Counted from the stretch's first letter, positions 50,924-59,554 are shown. The stretch: 64,000 bases of DNA from Streptomyces flavochromogenes (GCF_000717595.1 NZ_JNZO01000002.1:310001-374000); one strand, 5' to 3'. The notes: generated by a model not told the origin, from the letters alone. Translations and numbers: made by a program.

Positions 50924-52114
50924 GTGGAGCAAGCGGCAGCCGTGGACCCGATTCTGGATCTGGCCCGTCCGTCGATCCTGCGGAACCCGTACCCGTCGTA
51001 CGCCCGGATGCGTGAGACCTCCCCCGTCCTGTGGCACGAACTGCTCGGTTCCTGGGTCCTGACCCGGCACGCCGACTGCCTCGCCGTGCTCACCGACAGC
51101 AACCGCTTCGCCTCCGACTGGCGGCGCGCCGGGGAGGAGATCCCCGCCCCGCTGCTCAGTGTGCAGACCCTCGACCCTCCGGAGCACACCGCCATCAGGC
51201 ACCTGCTGCTCGACGGTTTCCGGGCACAGGACCGCCAGGCGCTCAACGACGGCCTGGAGGGGCAGATCGCCGATCTGCTCGCGGAGTTGGCCCGGCGCCC
51301 CTCCTTCGATCTCGTCGGGGAGCTCGCCGAGCCGGTGGCGCTCCGCTTCGTGACCGCCTTTCTGGGCGTCGAGGCTCCCGGGCTCGACTGGTTCGTGCCC
51401 ATGTCCCGTACCGTCGTGGACGGCATGGACGCCGGCCTCTGGCCCGAGAAGCACGAACCGGCCGTCGCGGCCCGCGCCCGGCTCGCGGAGTACGCGGGCG
51501 GGTGGCTCGCGGACCCGCCCAAGGAAGGTCTCATCGCGTACGTCGCCGAACACGCGGCGGACAGCGGCGTGGCAGAAACGGTTCTGCGCAACAGTCTGCG
51601 CGCCGTCCTCCACGCCGGCTACGAATCCGCCTCCCGGCTCCTCGGCAACGCGGCGGCCGGCCTCCTCACCACCCCCGGCGCGCTCGAAGCGTTCCGGGCG
51701 ACCCCGGCCACGGCCGTGGACGAACTCATCCGGTACGACGCACCGGTCCAGGCGGACGCCCGGGTCTGCGTCACCGACACCGAACTGGGTGGCGTCACGA
51801 TGAAGGCGGGTGATCCGGTCACGCTCTTCCTGGGCGCGGCCAATCACGACCCGCTCCGTTTCGCCCACCCCGCAGAGCTGCGACTCGACCGCGCCCCGAA
51901 CCCGCACCTCGGGTTCGGCCGCGGGGCCCATGCCTGTCTGGGCGCGTCCATGGCGATCCGGCTCACCGGATCGGTCCTGGGTGCCCTGGCCAGGGACTAT
52001 CCGCAGGCAAGGGCAGTCGCGGAACCGGAACACCGGCGCAATCTGACCCTCCGCGGTCTCGACCGCTTTGAGGTCACCCTGCGTCCAGACACGGGGGAGG
52101 AGGTACGACCATGA
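50924..52114 (+). CDS. Cytochrome P450 with atypical I-helix, candidate peptide-cross-linking enzyme
   Basis: A 396-residue P450. GTG at 50924 is chosen since AGGGGGAG lies 7 nt upstream; an ATG seven codons earlier is less well placed. The heme loop is FGRGAHACLG (Cys about 338) and ExxR is in DELIRYDAP. The I-helix reads LHAGYESASRLLG: the position of the usual oxygen-activating Thr is Ala/Ser, a feature of some P450s that perform radical coupling rather than hydroxylation. The stop overlaps the ATG of the MKYWH gene, tying the enzyme to that peptide. By analogy to biarylitide P450s it would join the Tyr and His (or Trp) side chains; this is inference from context. Confidence 0.85.
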   Translation: MEQAAAVDPILDLARPSILRNPYPSYARMRETSPVLWHELLGSWVLTRHADCLAVLTDSNRFASDWRRAGEEIPAPLLSVQTLDPPEHTAIRHLLLDGFRAQDRQALNDGLEGQIADLLAELARRPSFDLVGELAEPVALRFVTAFLGVEAPGLDWFVPMSRTVVDGMDAGLWPEKHEPAVAARARLAEYAGGWLADPPKEGLIAYVAEHAADSGVAETVLRNSLRAVLHAGYESASRLLGNAAAGLLTTPGALEAFRATPATAVDELIRYDAPVQADARVCVTDTELGGVTMKAGDPVTLFLGAANHDPLRFAHPAELRLDRAPNPHLGFGRGAHACLGASMAIRLTGSVLGALARDYPQARAVAEPEHRRNLTLRGLDRFEVTLRPDTGEEVRP

Positions 52115-52128
52115 AGTACTGGCACTGA
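52111..52128 (+). CDS. Pentapeptide gene MKYWH, biarylitide-type RiPP precursor
   Basis: An 18-bp gene (ATG AAG TAC TGG CAC TGA) whose ATG overlaps the P450 stop as ATGA. GGGGGAGGAGG ends about 7 nt before the ATG, one of the best ribosome sites in the window, and serves no other gene. The product MKYWH matches the M-x-Y-x-H pattern of biarylitide precursors such as MRYYH, described from Planomonospora, in which a partner P450 joins Tyr3 and His5 and the last three residues become the product. Here the product would be a cyclised Y-W-H tripeptide. A perfect terminator hairpin follows 67 bp later. Trp4 and a gene order with the peptide after the P450 may be variants of the known type. Confidence 0.8.
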   Translation: MKYWH

Positions 52129-52194
52129 AACCAGTGAGCGTGCGGCCCGTCCGGGAGGCGGGCACCACGCCCGTGCACGACAACCGTGCACCTC

Positions 52195-52232
52195 GCCGGA
52201 GCCCGAGCCCGCTGCACGGCTCGGGCTCCGGC
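52195..52232 (+). terminator. Terminator of the P450-pentapeptide unit
   Basis: A perfect 15-bp stem (52195-52209 with 52218-52232) and 8-nt loop, followed by CCTT. It closes the transcription unit soon after the pentapeptide gene, supporting that gene as the last cistron. Confidence 0.75.
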
Positions 52233-52310
52233 CCTTGCGCGCGCCGCGCGCTCCACGAGGAGCCGGGGAGCGGACGAGCCGAGGGCCGAGGAGTCAGGCC
52301 GAGCGGTGGG

Positions 52311-52811
52311 TCACCGGCCGTCGGCCGGCGCCATGCGCACGTCGTCGACGAGCAGGCTCAGCGCGCCGTCGACCGGACATCGCAGGCCGACCGACAGACG
52401 GCGCATGTGACCGTCCGGGCCGAGCGTGAACGCGGCGGCCACCTGGAACAGGTCGTGGTCGGCGGGGCACGTGACCATGTTCAGGCCCGCCGCGGGGTCC
52501 GGAGCCGTGGGCGGCCGGAGCTCCCAGGTCATCGGGTCCGCACCGTCGTACCCCTCGTCGTCCTGTACCTCGATCGGCAGGCAACAGCCCTCGCAGAAGC
52601 ACTCGTCCGACGTCACCTCGAACCGGTCCCAGTCGCAGTACCGGCAGACGATGACACCGGTCACGATCCGCCGCTCGGCCCCGCCGGCCTCGGTCCGGGA
52701 CTCCGCCTCTCCGGCATCGGCCCCGGCTCCGCCGAGCAGCCGCACCAGGCCGTCGTTCGCGGCCGCCTCGTCACCGACCGGTCCGTCACTCCATATGCGC
52801 GCGCTCTTCAC
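52311..52811 (-). CDS. Hypothetical protein with a cysteine-rich zinc-ribbon-like region
   Basis: A 166-residue frame from GTG at 52811 (AAGGAT upstream). An acidic N-terminal third is followed by CRYCDWDRFEVTSDECFCEGC, whose paired cysteines resemble a zinc ribbon, then VTCPADHDLFQVAAAF. No family recognised. It is convergent with the P450-peptide unit and separated from it by the terminator, so a role there is unlikely. Confidence 0.65.
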   Translation of the reverse strand: MKSARIWSDGPVGDEAAANDGLVRLLGGAGADAGEAESRTEAGGAERRIVTGVIVCRYCDWDRFEVTSDECFCEGCCLPIEVQDDEGYDGADPMTWELRPPTAPDPAAGLNMVTCPADHDLFQVAAAFTLGPDGHMRRLSVGLRCPVDGALSLLVDDVRMAPADGR

Positions 52812-52859
52812 GGCAGTGATCCTTTCACGCCGGAGCGGAACGGCCCGGCCGGCCGAGCG

Positions 52860-53831
52860 TCAGCCCCGCAGCCTCCCCGGCAGCCAGCGGAGTTGGGCCG
52901 CCTGCTGGAAGGCGCCGCCGCCCTCGTGGTCGTTGAAGTCGTACACCTCGATCGCCTTCTCGTCCCCGGCGTACGCGTTGAAGGCCGCGAACACCGTCGA
53001 CGGCGGGCACGTCAGGTCCTCCAGTGCCGTCGAGAACAGGGCCGGTGCCGAGGCGCGGGCGGCGAAGTGGACCCCGTCGAAGTAGGAGAGGGTCTCCCGG
53101 ACCAGGGCCACCCGGCCGCGATGCGTCTTGAGGTAACTGCCTATCTCGCGGTACGGCGCGCGGTCCGTGACCGTCGTCGCGCGCGGGAAGTCGCACAGGA
53201 ACGGCACGTCCGCCGCCACCGCCACCAGGTTCCGTACGAGCCCCGCCACGGCGAGCGTGATCCCGCCGCCCTGGCTGACGCCGGTCACCGCGGTACGGCT
53301 CGCGTCCACCAGCGGGTGCGAGCGGGCGGCCTCCACGGCGCGGACCGCGTCGGTGAAGAGGCGCCGGTAGTAGTAGGTGTACGGATCCTCGACGCCGCGC
53401 GTCATGAAGCCGGGGAACGAGGGCGCGCTGCCCACCGGGTCGGGGGTGTCACCGGTGGCCCAGCCGCTGCCCTGGCCGCGGGTGTCCATCACGAAGTGCG
53501 CGAACCCGGCGGAGGCCCAGAGCAGATGCGTGTGCGGCAGGCCGCGCCCACCGCCGTACCCGAGGAACTCCACGACGACGGGCAGTGGTTGGGACGTGCC
53601 GGCGGGCAGCACGAACCAGCCCTTGACCGGCTGGCCGTCGAATCCGGCGAAGGTGACGTCGAAGGTCTCGACCGTGGAGAGCCCCGTCGGAACCGCCTCG
53701 AAGCGCGCGTCGAGCGCGTGCGTGCGGGCCTCGCCGAGCGTCTTCGCCCAGAACGCGTCGAAGTCCTCGGGCTCCACGGATGCGCTTCGGTAGGTGCGGA
53801 GTTGGTCGAGGGGCAGGTCGAACTGGGTCAT
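52860..53831 (-). CDS. CE7-family acetyl xylan esterase / cephalosporin-C deacetylase
   Basis: A 323-residue alpha/beta hydrolase of carbohydrate esterase family 7. Signature elements: MDTRGQGSGWATGD, the nucleophile Ser in TGVSQGGGI, Asp in ALEDLTCPPST and His in NDHEGGGAFQ. No signal peptide, so it deacetylates imported short xylo-oligosaccharides in the cytoplasm. ATG at 53831 gives the normal N terminus (FDLPLDQLRTYRS). It fits the hemicellulose theme of the left part of the window. Confidence 0.93.
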   Translation of the reverse strand: MTQFDLPLDQLRTYRSASVEPEDFDAFWAKTLGEARTHALDARFEAVPTGLSTVETFDVTFAGFDGQPVKGWFVLPAGTSQPLPVVVEFLGYGGGRGLPHTHLLWASAGFAHFVMDTRGQGSGWATGDTPDPVGSAPSFPGFMTRGVEDPYTYYYRRLFTDAVRAVEAARSHPLVDASRTAVTGVSQGGGITLAVAGLVRNLVAVAADVPFLCDFPRATTVTDRAPYREIGSYLKTHRGRVALVRETLSYFDGVHFAARASAPALFSTALEDLTCPPSTVFAAFNAYAGDEKAIEVYDFNDHEGGGAFQQAAQLRWLPGRLRG

Positions 53832-54079
53832 GAACACCGCCTGGTGAGTCGCTCGGTGAGGGAAGGGCACGTTCGAGATCGCGACCGGTTGACCCGGCCT
53901 GCCCCACCCTAATCGCGGGACCCCGCGGATTCATATACGTGAATTCGGACGGGTCCGGCCGGACACTCCGCGCCGCCGGCGTCACGAGAAGGGCTCTGGG
54001 CCGGTCGCCATGACATCCTCGGACGAACCGCCCACAGCGTGTCCAGTTGTGGGCCTTCGTCGTCCTGCGCGGAGGGACC

Positions 54080-54361
54080 ATGCTCATCAGCCACGTCGTA
54101 CGTCACCATGTGCTGCACGTGACGCTCCACCGCGACCTGGACGTCACCAACCGGGCCGCCGTCGCCCTCCAGATCCAGGCCCTGGTCCAGATGCTCCGGC
54201 CGACCCGGGTGACCGTCGCCCTCCCGGCCGTCGACCCCACCCCGGCCACCCTCAGCGCCCTCGCCCGGGCCCACCGCATGTGCGCGAGCCTGGACATCCC
54301 GCTGACCCTGAGAGGCGCGAGCGCCCGCACCCGCGGACTCCTGGACGTCACGGCCGAGTAG
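54080..54361 (+). CDS. STAS-like small protein
   Basis: A 93-residue protein from ATG at 54080 (GGAGGGA just upstream). Alternating hydrophobic strands and helices (VLHVTLHRDLDVTNRAAVAL, RVTVALPAVDPTPATLSALA) resemble anti-sigma-factor antagonist (STAS) folds common in Streptomyces, though the usual phosphorylatable Ser is not clear. No partner kinase nearby. Confidence 0.55.
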   Translation: MLISHVVRHHVLHVTLHRDLDVTNRAAVALQIQALVQMLRPTRVTVALPAVDPTPATLSALARAHRMCASLDIPLTLRGASARTRGLLDVTAE

Positions 54362-54362
54362 C

Positions 54363-54580
54363 CGGCCCAGTGGCCGCTGCCGAGGCCGATGCCCAGGTCC
54401 GCACCGGCGAGCGCGACGGCGTCGTTCCCGCCGTCGGACCCGGGACGCACCACGTCCTCGATCTCGACGAGAGCCGCCGCCCCGCCGTCGGCGTGCACGA
54501 GGACCGGCGTACGGGAGGTGACCTCGGCCGCCGTCAGCGCGTCGGCGAGGACGGCCGGCAGTTCGCCGTCGGCCCCCCGG
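54363..54580 (-). pseudogene. Remnant of a P-type ATPase HAD domain
   Basis: On the minus strand the frame reads PVLVHADGGAAALVEIEDVVRPGS and then DGGNDAVALAGADLGIGLG, the P-type ATPase hinge motif (GDGxNDAxALxxADxGIxxG). The sequence between these two blocks in intact pumps (phosphorylation and nucleotide-binding parts precede; a Rossmann stretch joins them) is missing, and there are no membrane helices, start or stop around it. Likely a decayed gene. The rest of 54362-54808 holds nothing else recognisable. Confidence 0.4.
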
Positions 54581-54808
54581 CCTCGAACGGCCTGCCGCCG
54601 ACGACGCCGCGGGCTCCTCATCCCGGCAGGGCACGGAAGCCGACGACCGCCCGGCCCGGCGGACGCACCGCACGACATCCCCCTCGCCGAGGCCACGGGC
54701 ACCGGGGACGGGGGTGCGGCGGGCGATGAGCCCCGCCAGGACGGGAGGGGGATCACCTCGGCGTGGGACGAACCCGTATGACCCCGGGAGGCTCGTGCCG
54801 CCCGGGCG

Positions 54809-57370
54809 TCAGAGCGTGTCGCGGCTCTCCCAGCGCTCCCGGAACCACGCCAGCGTCTCGGCGAGCAGCTTGCGGTTGTGGTCCTCCTCCAGCAGCGACA
54901 GGCGGATGTGGGGGCGCAGTTCCAGCTTTCCCTCCGGGATGGCCACCCCCTCCAGTTCGTTGAGTCTCCGGAGCAGCTCGGCACGCAGCGTGCGGTCGGT
55001 GAAGGGCTCGCGTGCGGCGAGGTGCTGGAACACCACCTCCGCCGTGCCGCCGCGTCCGCCACCCGGATAGAGCGTCAGGGGCCAGATGCCGCGGCCCGGC
55101 GCGCCCGCCTCCCCGAGCATGAGATACGCGCTGGTGGTGGTGTGGCCTGACCCGTGGCCGATCCAGCCGCCGAGCTCTTCCCAACCCTTGAAGGTCGCCC
55201 GGACCGCCTCCACCGTCTCGGGGGAGTCGTCCGCGGCGAGCTGACGGAAGAACCGGTCGGCGCGCGTCTGGCCGCCTTGGCCATCCGCGGTGTCCTCGCC
55301 GTCCGTCTGTTCGTCGCCGCCACTGGCGACCAGCAGGGCGAGATCGTCGGCGGTGAGGCGCTGTGCCGGGTCGGCGGCCCCGTTGACCGTGAAGTGGACG
55401 CCGTCGGCGCTCAACCGGGCCCGGACGTCGCCTCCCTCGTCCGGGGACGTCCAGTGGAAGCCGTCGGAGACCTTGCCCTCGGATGTGAGTACCCGGTACG
55501 CGTTCGTCAGTCCCGCTGTGTTGGCCATGTGGCTGCCGACGGCCTGGGCGCCGGAGCCGAGAAACGCGGCCAGGTCGCCGTAGGAGGTCCAGGTGCCGTG
55601 GGGGAGCACCGCAAGCACCTGGTGGGCCAGCTGCCAGTCCCGGCTGCGTTCCGCGCGGCCGACTCCGCGCAGCGGGGCCGGCCAGAGCGTGGTCGCGCGG
55701 TCGGCGATTTCGTCGGCGCGGGCGAGGATCTCCCGCATGCCCCAGCGTTCGGTGGCGGCGATCCGGCGGTTCATCTCCAGGTGGCTTCCCTGGAGCAGGC
55801 CCTGCTTGCGCTCGAAGGGGTGATTGGAGAGCTCCGAGTTGACCGCGGTGAGTGTCAGGTTCCCGAGGGTGTGCCGCAGCCGGGCGTGCAGGTCCTCGGC
55901 GCTGTCCGGGGCGTTCGCGTCCTCGGCCAGCATGCGCATCCACTCGTCGCCGGCCGACTGGGGCAGAACATGCTCGATGGTGAGCTGCGCGGCGGCGAAG
56001 TCCAGCGGCTCGGGATGCTCGTAACTCTCCTCCAGCCGCTGGAGCACCATCTTGCGCTGGTGCCAGCGTCCGTACTGGTAGAACGGCGCCGTCCGGATCT
56101 TGTCGCGCAGTTCCTTGTCGTCGGGCCAGAACCGGTTGTCGGCGGAGAGGAGCCGGTGCAGGCCGTCGGCCACGGGCACGTCGGTCGGGAGCTGTCCGGG
56201 CACGGACTGGAAGACCCTGTTGAGATTGTTCGTCGGCACCCGGCAGATCATCCGGCGGACGAGGAAGCTCTCGATGTACGACATCGCGCGGGCCGCCTCC
56301 GAGGATGCGAGTTCGCCCCGCTCCCGTCGGTCGAGGAGCAGCATCAGAGCGGGGTAGGTGACCTGTGCCTGCCAGGCGTCCAGGCGCCGCAGACGGGCGC
56401 GGACCGCCGTGTCCGGCTCCTCCTGGGGATGGAGCAACCGGCGGAAGAGAGTGCTGTGCCGGTACAACTCCCTGATGTACGCCTCGATCTCGGCCTCGGT
56501 CACCTCGCGGCGCTCGAAGCGGTGCTGCTGTGCCGCGTACAGGTCCTGGCGGCGCACCCGGTCGTCCCCGTCGAGCACCAGCTGAAGCCACATGAGCTGT
56601 TCGAGCTCGTCGTTGCTCAGGCTCTCCTGCAGCGGCAGCCAGTAGGTCTCGTAGACGTGCTCCCCACGCGTGGGCAGCCGCATGAACAGGTAGTTGCGCA
56701 GCAGGTCGGCCTGACTGAGCTTGAGGCCGGTGTTGTTGAGCGACTCGAAGATGCGGTGCACGTTGTCGCCGCGCTCGGCGGTCACCGCCACCAGCGTGAG
56801 CCGGGAGGTGATGGCCTGCTCGATACGGAAGACGTCCTGCGGGGCGGCCGGATCGTCCGCCTCGACGAGCTTGCGGCGGAAGAAGCCGTAGGCCGCGGCG
56901 ACGTTCCCGCCGGCGGTCTGCGTCGCGAGCGGCCCGCGCACGTGTGCGGCGAACTGGGGGCGGTCGGCCTGGGTCGGCAGAAGCCGGAAGTGGTCGCTGC
57001 CGCCCTTGCGCTTGTTGATCAGGTATTCCTCGTCGATGCGCTCGGCCTCGTCCGGCTTGGCATCCGCGATGTGATCGCGGATCGCGGCCAGTGCGAGGGA
57101 GAGTGTGGTCAGCCGCTGCTGACCGTCCACCACGAGCCAGCGCGGAAAGGTCGCCTCGTTCTGAGGGGACGGTGCCAGGACGACGGAACCCAGGAAGTGC
57201 GTGCTCGCCCTGTCCCCCGACTCCAGCAGCTCGGCCTGCTCCAGAACATCACTCCACAGCTGCCCGAGCTGTTTCTCCGTCCAGGAGTACGTCCGCTGGT
57301 AGAGCGGCACTTGGAACTGCTGCGCCCTGCCCTGGACGAGATCGGCGAACAGCGTCTCCTTCGCCTGCAT
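54809..57370 (-). CDS. DUF262/DUF1524 (GmrSD-like) nuclease with an alkyltransferase-like domain
   Basis: An 853-residue protein. Residues 1-330 are DUF262 with the nucleotide-binding DGQQR motif (82-86) and the VPLYQRTYSW start; residues 340-565 hold DUF1524 with the His-Me nuclease motif LTIEHVLPQS (His about 467) and NLTLTAVNSELSN..F..K. About 570-680 is an MGMT/alkyltransferase-like DNA-binding domain (VLPHGTWTSYGDLAAFLG, VGSHMANTAGLTNAYRV, SDGFHW) without the alkyl-acceptor Cys motif. The C-terminal 170 residues are unassigned. GmrS/GmrD proteins cut modified phage DNA; the extra domain could sense modified bases. AAGGGGG precedes the ATG. It stands alone, without other restriction genes. 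Confidence 0.88.
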   Translation of the reverse strand: MQAKETLFADLVQGRAQQFQVPLYQRTYSWTEKQLGQLWSDVLEQAELLESGDRASTHFLGSVVLAPSPQNEATFPRWLVVDGQQRLTTLSLALAAIRDHIADAKPDEAERIDEEYLINKRKGGSDHFRLLPTQADRPQFAAHVRGPLATQTAGGNVAAAYGFFRRKLVEADDPAAPQDVFRIEQAITSRLTLVAVTAERGDNVHRIFESLNNTGLKLSQADLLRNYLFMRLPTRGEHVYETYWLPLQESLSNDELEQLMWLQLVLDGDDRVRRQDLYAAQQHRFERREVTEAEIEAYIRELYRHSTLFRRLLHPQEEPDTAVRARLRRLDAWQAQVTYPALMLLLDRRERGELASSEAARAMSYIESFLVRRMICRVPTNNLNRVFQSVPGQLPTDVPVADGLHRLLSADNRFWPDDKELRDKIRTAPFYQYGRWHQRKMVLQRLEESYEHPEPLDFAAAQLTIEHVLPQSAGDEWMRMLAEDANAPDSAEDLHARLRHTLGNLTLTAVNSELSNHPFERKQGLLQGSHLEMNRRIAATERWGMREILARADEIADRATTLWPAPLRGVGRAERSRDWQLAHQVLAVLPHGTWTSYGDLAAFLGSGAQAVGSHMANTAGLTNAYRVLTSEGKVSDGFHWTSPDEGGDVRARLSADGVHFTVNGAADPAQRLTADDLALLVASGGDEQTDGEDTADGQGGQTRADRFFRQLAADDSPETVEAVRATFKGWEELGGWIGHGSGHTTTSAYLMLGEAGAPGRGIWPLTLYPGGGRGGTAEVVFQHLAAREPFTDRTLRAELLRRLNELEGVAIPEGKLELRPHIRLSLLEEDHNRKLLAETLAWFRERWESRDTL

Positions 57371-57721
57371 CGTGTTCCCCCTTGGCCACCGCTCCGTTGG
57401 TGGGATCGACCCTAAGGCCTCGCACCGACACTCACAGCGGCGTTTCAGCCCTCGTCCGGACGGACGGCACCCGGGCCAGCAGGTCGGCGGTGAGGGCGGG
57501 GGCGGGATCGAGGGGCTCGGTGTCTGGCCGGACCCCACCGGCCTGGCGGAGCGGGTACGGCTCGCCTCCGCCGGCCGCACGCGGGCGGGCGTCGGCAGAG
57601 GGATTCGGCCACGCTATATCCCGCATTGATCGTTTGCCTATCCCCGTCCCTTTTCATCAAGTCCGGGGGGCGCGGAGCCCCTCGACCGACTGCCGGTGAT
57701 CCGGGGGACAGGAGCTGACGC
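57371..57721. other. Intergenic region before the YcaO-like gene
   Basis: 351 bp between divergent genes, with a lower-GC patch at about 57610-57660 that may hold promoters. A 64-codon minus-strand frame (57432-57626, from ATG at 57626, starting MRDIAWPNPSADARP) has a weak ribosome site and no recognised family; I do not count it as a gene with confidence. Confidence 0.35.
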
Positions 57722-59554
57722 ATGCGTCCGCGATGGAGTGACGACGACCGGCCTCGTGACGAGGTCGCGCCCCAGGGCAGCGTGGACGGCGATGCCTACG
57801 TCGACCCGCCGGCCCGGGGGTCGGGGTCCGGACCGGCGCCGGACGGGCGGCTGCTGCTGGCCGGCGAGGGGCAGGTGCTCCGGGCGCTCGCGGCGGCGGC
57901 GGAGCGGGCCGGGTGCCGCGAGGTCCGGGTCCGCCGGACGGGCGGGGGCGACGCGGAGGCGCTCGGCGGCCTCGCGGAGTGGGAGGAGAGGGAGACGCTC
58001 ACGGCCGCCGACGCCGTGCTTCACGTCGCGCGTTCGGCAGCCGAGCTGGCGGCCACGGCCGACCGGTGTGCCGACGCCGGTGCATGGCTGGGGCAGGTCC
58101 TGGTCCACGGAGACGAACTGTGGACCGGTCCGCTCGGTCCCGCGGACCGCACCGCGGCGGCCTCGGCCTGGCGGCGACTGCGCGGTGCTGCGCCGCGGGG
58201 CCGGCCGGACGGGCCGGTGGGCGCCGGGCCGGTGGGCGGTGCGGCGGACGGCACCGCCGACGCCGTGCTCGCCGCCGGGCGGGCGGAATGGATCGCCGAC
58301 CGGCTCCTGGGTGCCTGGCTGGGCCGCGGCGGCGCGGGGGCGGCGGGTGCCGTGGAAGGGACCGGAGGCGCGGAAGCGGGGAGAGCGGGAAACGACGCGG
58401 CTGCGGGGGCGGGAGAAGCCGGAGGCGCGGGAGCGGCAGGGGCCGGAGGCGTCGCAGGCGGCTGCGGGCACGCCGGAGAGCCGTACCTCGTGCGTACCGA
58501 CGTGCGGACGTCGTCCAGCGGTCGTCACCCCGTGGTGCCCCTGCCCCGGCCCGGCCGATCGGCCACCCGGGCGGCTACCGAGACGGGGGCGCGGGTCGCG
58601 TTCCTCGGGCGGATCGGGGGTGCGGCCGTCGAGCCCGCGCGGCTGCTGGAGCGGATCGACGCCGTGGCGGACGCCCGGACCGGGCTCCTCGGGCCGGTCC
58701 CGGAGGCCACGCCGGGGCCGACGGGCCTGTGGGGGTGCGCGGTCGCGGTGCCCGACCCGTTCGGGCCGCTGCCCGCCGACGCGCCGGGTGTCACCGTGCG
58801 GGGGCACGGGCGGGACGCCCCGAGCGCCCGCCTCGCGGCCCTGCTCGACGCGCTCGCCGCGTACGGGACCCTCGCCGCCGCCGCGGACGCCCGGGGCGGT
58901 CGCGAGGTCTGGGGCCTGGACCTCGTCACCGACCGGCTGCGCCGGGTCCCCGCGGCCGAGGCGTACCCGGCCCCGGTGCCGGGCACGTCGTACCGGCTGC
59001 CGACCGGCGCGGCGGCCGGGCTCACCTGGGCGGCCGCGGTGGAGGCCGCTCTGACCGGGCACTGCGAGGCGCTGGTGATCCACCGGCTCGACCAGCCGGG
59101 CGTACGCGTCCCCCGGCTCGCGCTTCCGGACCACGGGGGACCTGACGCACTCCGCGTGCTGCGCGCGGCGGGTGAGCCCGTCGCCCACGACCTGTCGGCG
59201 CTGCTCTCCGTGCCTGCCTGCGCGATCCGGCTCGGGGACGACACCGTCGTCGGCGTCGCCGCCACGCGGAGCGAGGCCCTCGCGGCCGCCGCGGAACGCG
59301 CCCTGCTCGCCCGGGAGAAGGGCGTCGCGCGCACCGGCGCCGCCCCCTTCGTCCCGACCGTCCCCTCCGTCACGCCGGACCGGGAGGCGGCCGGAAGGCC
59401 GCTGCCGGTGGAGGACGGGGCGCCCGGGCGGGCGGGGCTCGTCGAGGTGCTCCGGGCGCGGGGGCGCACCCCCGTCGCGGTGCTGCTCGATCATGATCCG
59501 CAGGCCGTCCGCCTGCTGCCGTATCTCGTCCATGTGGCGCTGCTGGACGGCTGA
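57722..59554 (+). CDS. TOMM-type docking protein: ThiF-like domain fused to a degenerate YcaO domain
   Basis: A 610-residue protein. Residues 45-160 resemble the ThiF-like cyclodehydratase partner domain that binds leader peptides (LLLAGEGQVLRALAAAAERAG, DAVLHVARSAAELA, GELWTGP-like WTGPLGPADR). A low-complexity Gly/Ala stretch follows (about 205-255). Residues 260-600 follow the YcaO layout (VAFLGRIGGAAVEPARLL, RDAPSARLAALLDALAAYG, GTSYRLPTGAAAGLTWAAAV, GDDTVVGVAATRSEALAAA). The ATP-binding Glu/Arg residues of active YcaO enzymes (ALxExxERY) are lost (LLDALAAYG), so it probably acts as a scaffold. AGGAG precedes the ATG. It suggests a thiazole/oxazole-peptide or related locus, although no precursor or dehydrogenase is seen. 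Confidence 0.6.
   Translation: MRPRWSDDDRPRDEVAPQGSVDGDAYVDPPARGSGSGPAPDGRLLLAGEGQVLRALAAAAERAGCREVRVRRTGGGDAEALGGLAEWEERETLTAADAVLHVARSAAELAATADRCADAGAWLGQVLVHGDELWTGPLGPADRTAAASAWRRLRGAAPRGRPDGPVGAGPVGGAADGTADAVLAAGRAEWIADRLLGAWLGRGGAGAAGAVEGTGGAEAGRAGNDAAAGAGEAGGAGAAGAGGVAGGCGHAGEPYLVRTDVRTSSSGRHPVVPLPRPGRSATRAATETGARVAFLGRIGGAAVEPARLLERIDAVADARTGLLGPVPEATPGPTGLWGCAVAVPDPFGPLPADAPGVTVRGHGRDAPSARLAALLDALAAYGTLAAAADARGGREVWGLDLVTDRLRRVPAAEAYPAPVPGTSYRLPTGAAAGLTWAAAVEAALTGHCEALVIHRLDQPGVRVPRLALPDHGGPDALRVLRAAGEPVAHDLSALLSVPACAIRLGDDTVVGVAATRSEALAAAAERALLAREKGVARTGAAPFVPTVPSVTPDREAAGRPLPVEDGAPGRAGLVEVLRARGRTPVAVLLDHDPQAVRLLPYLVHVALLDG

Noticed and set aside
52129..52194. GTGCAC inverted pair upstream of the terminator considered as an operator
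   Set aside because: Short, self-complementary 6-mers in a GC-rich transcribed tail; better explained by chance.
57432..57626. 64-codon minus-strand frame considered as a TOMM precursor
   Set aside because: No Cys, and few Ser/Thr in the C-terminal part, weak ribosome site and no leader-like motif; recorded only in the intergenic note.
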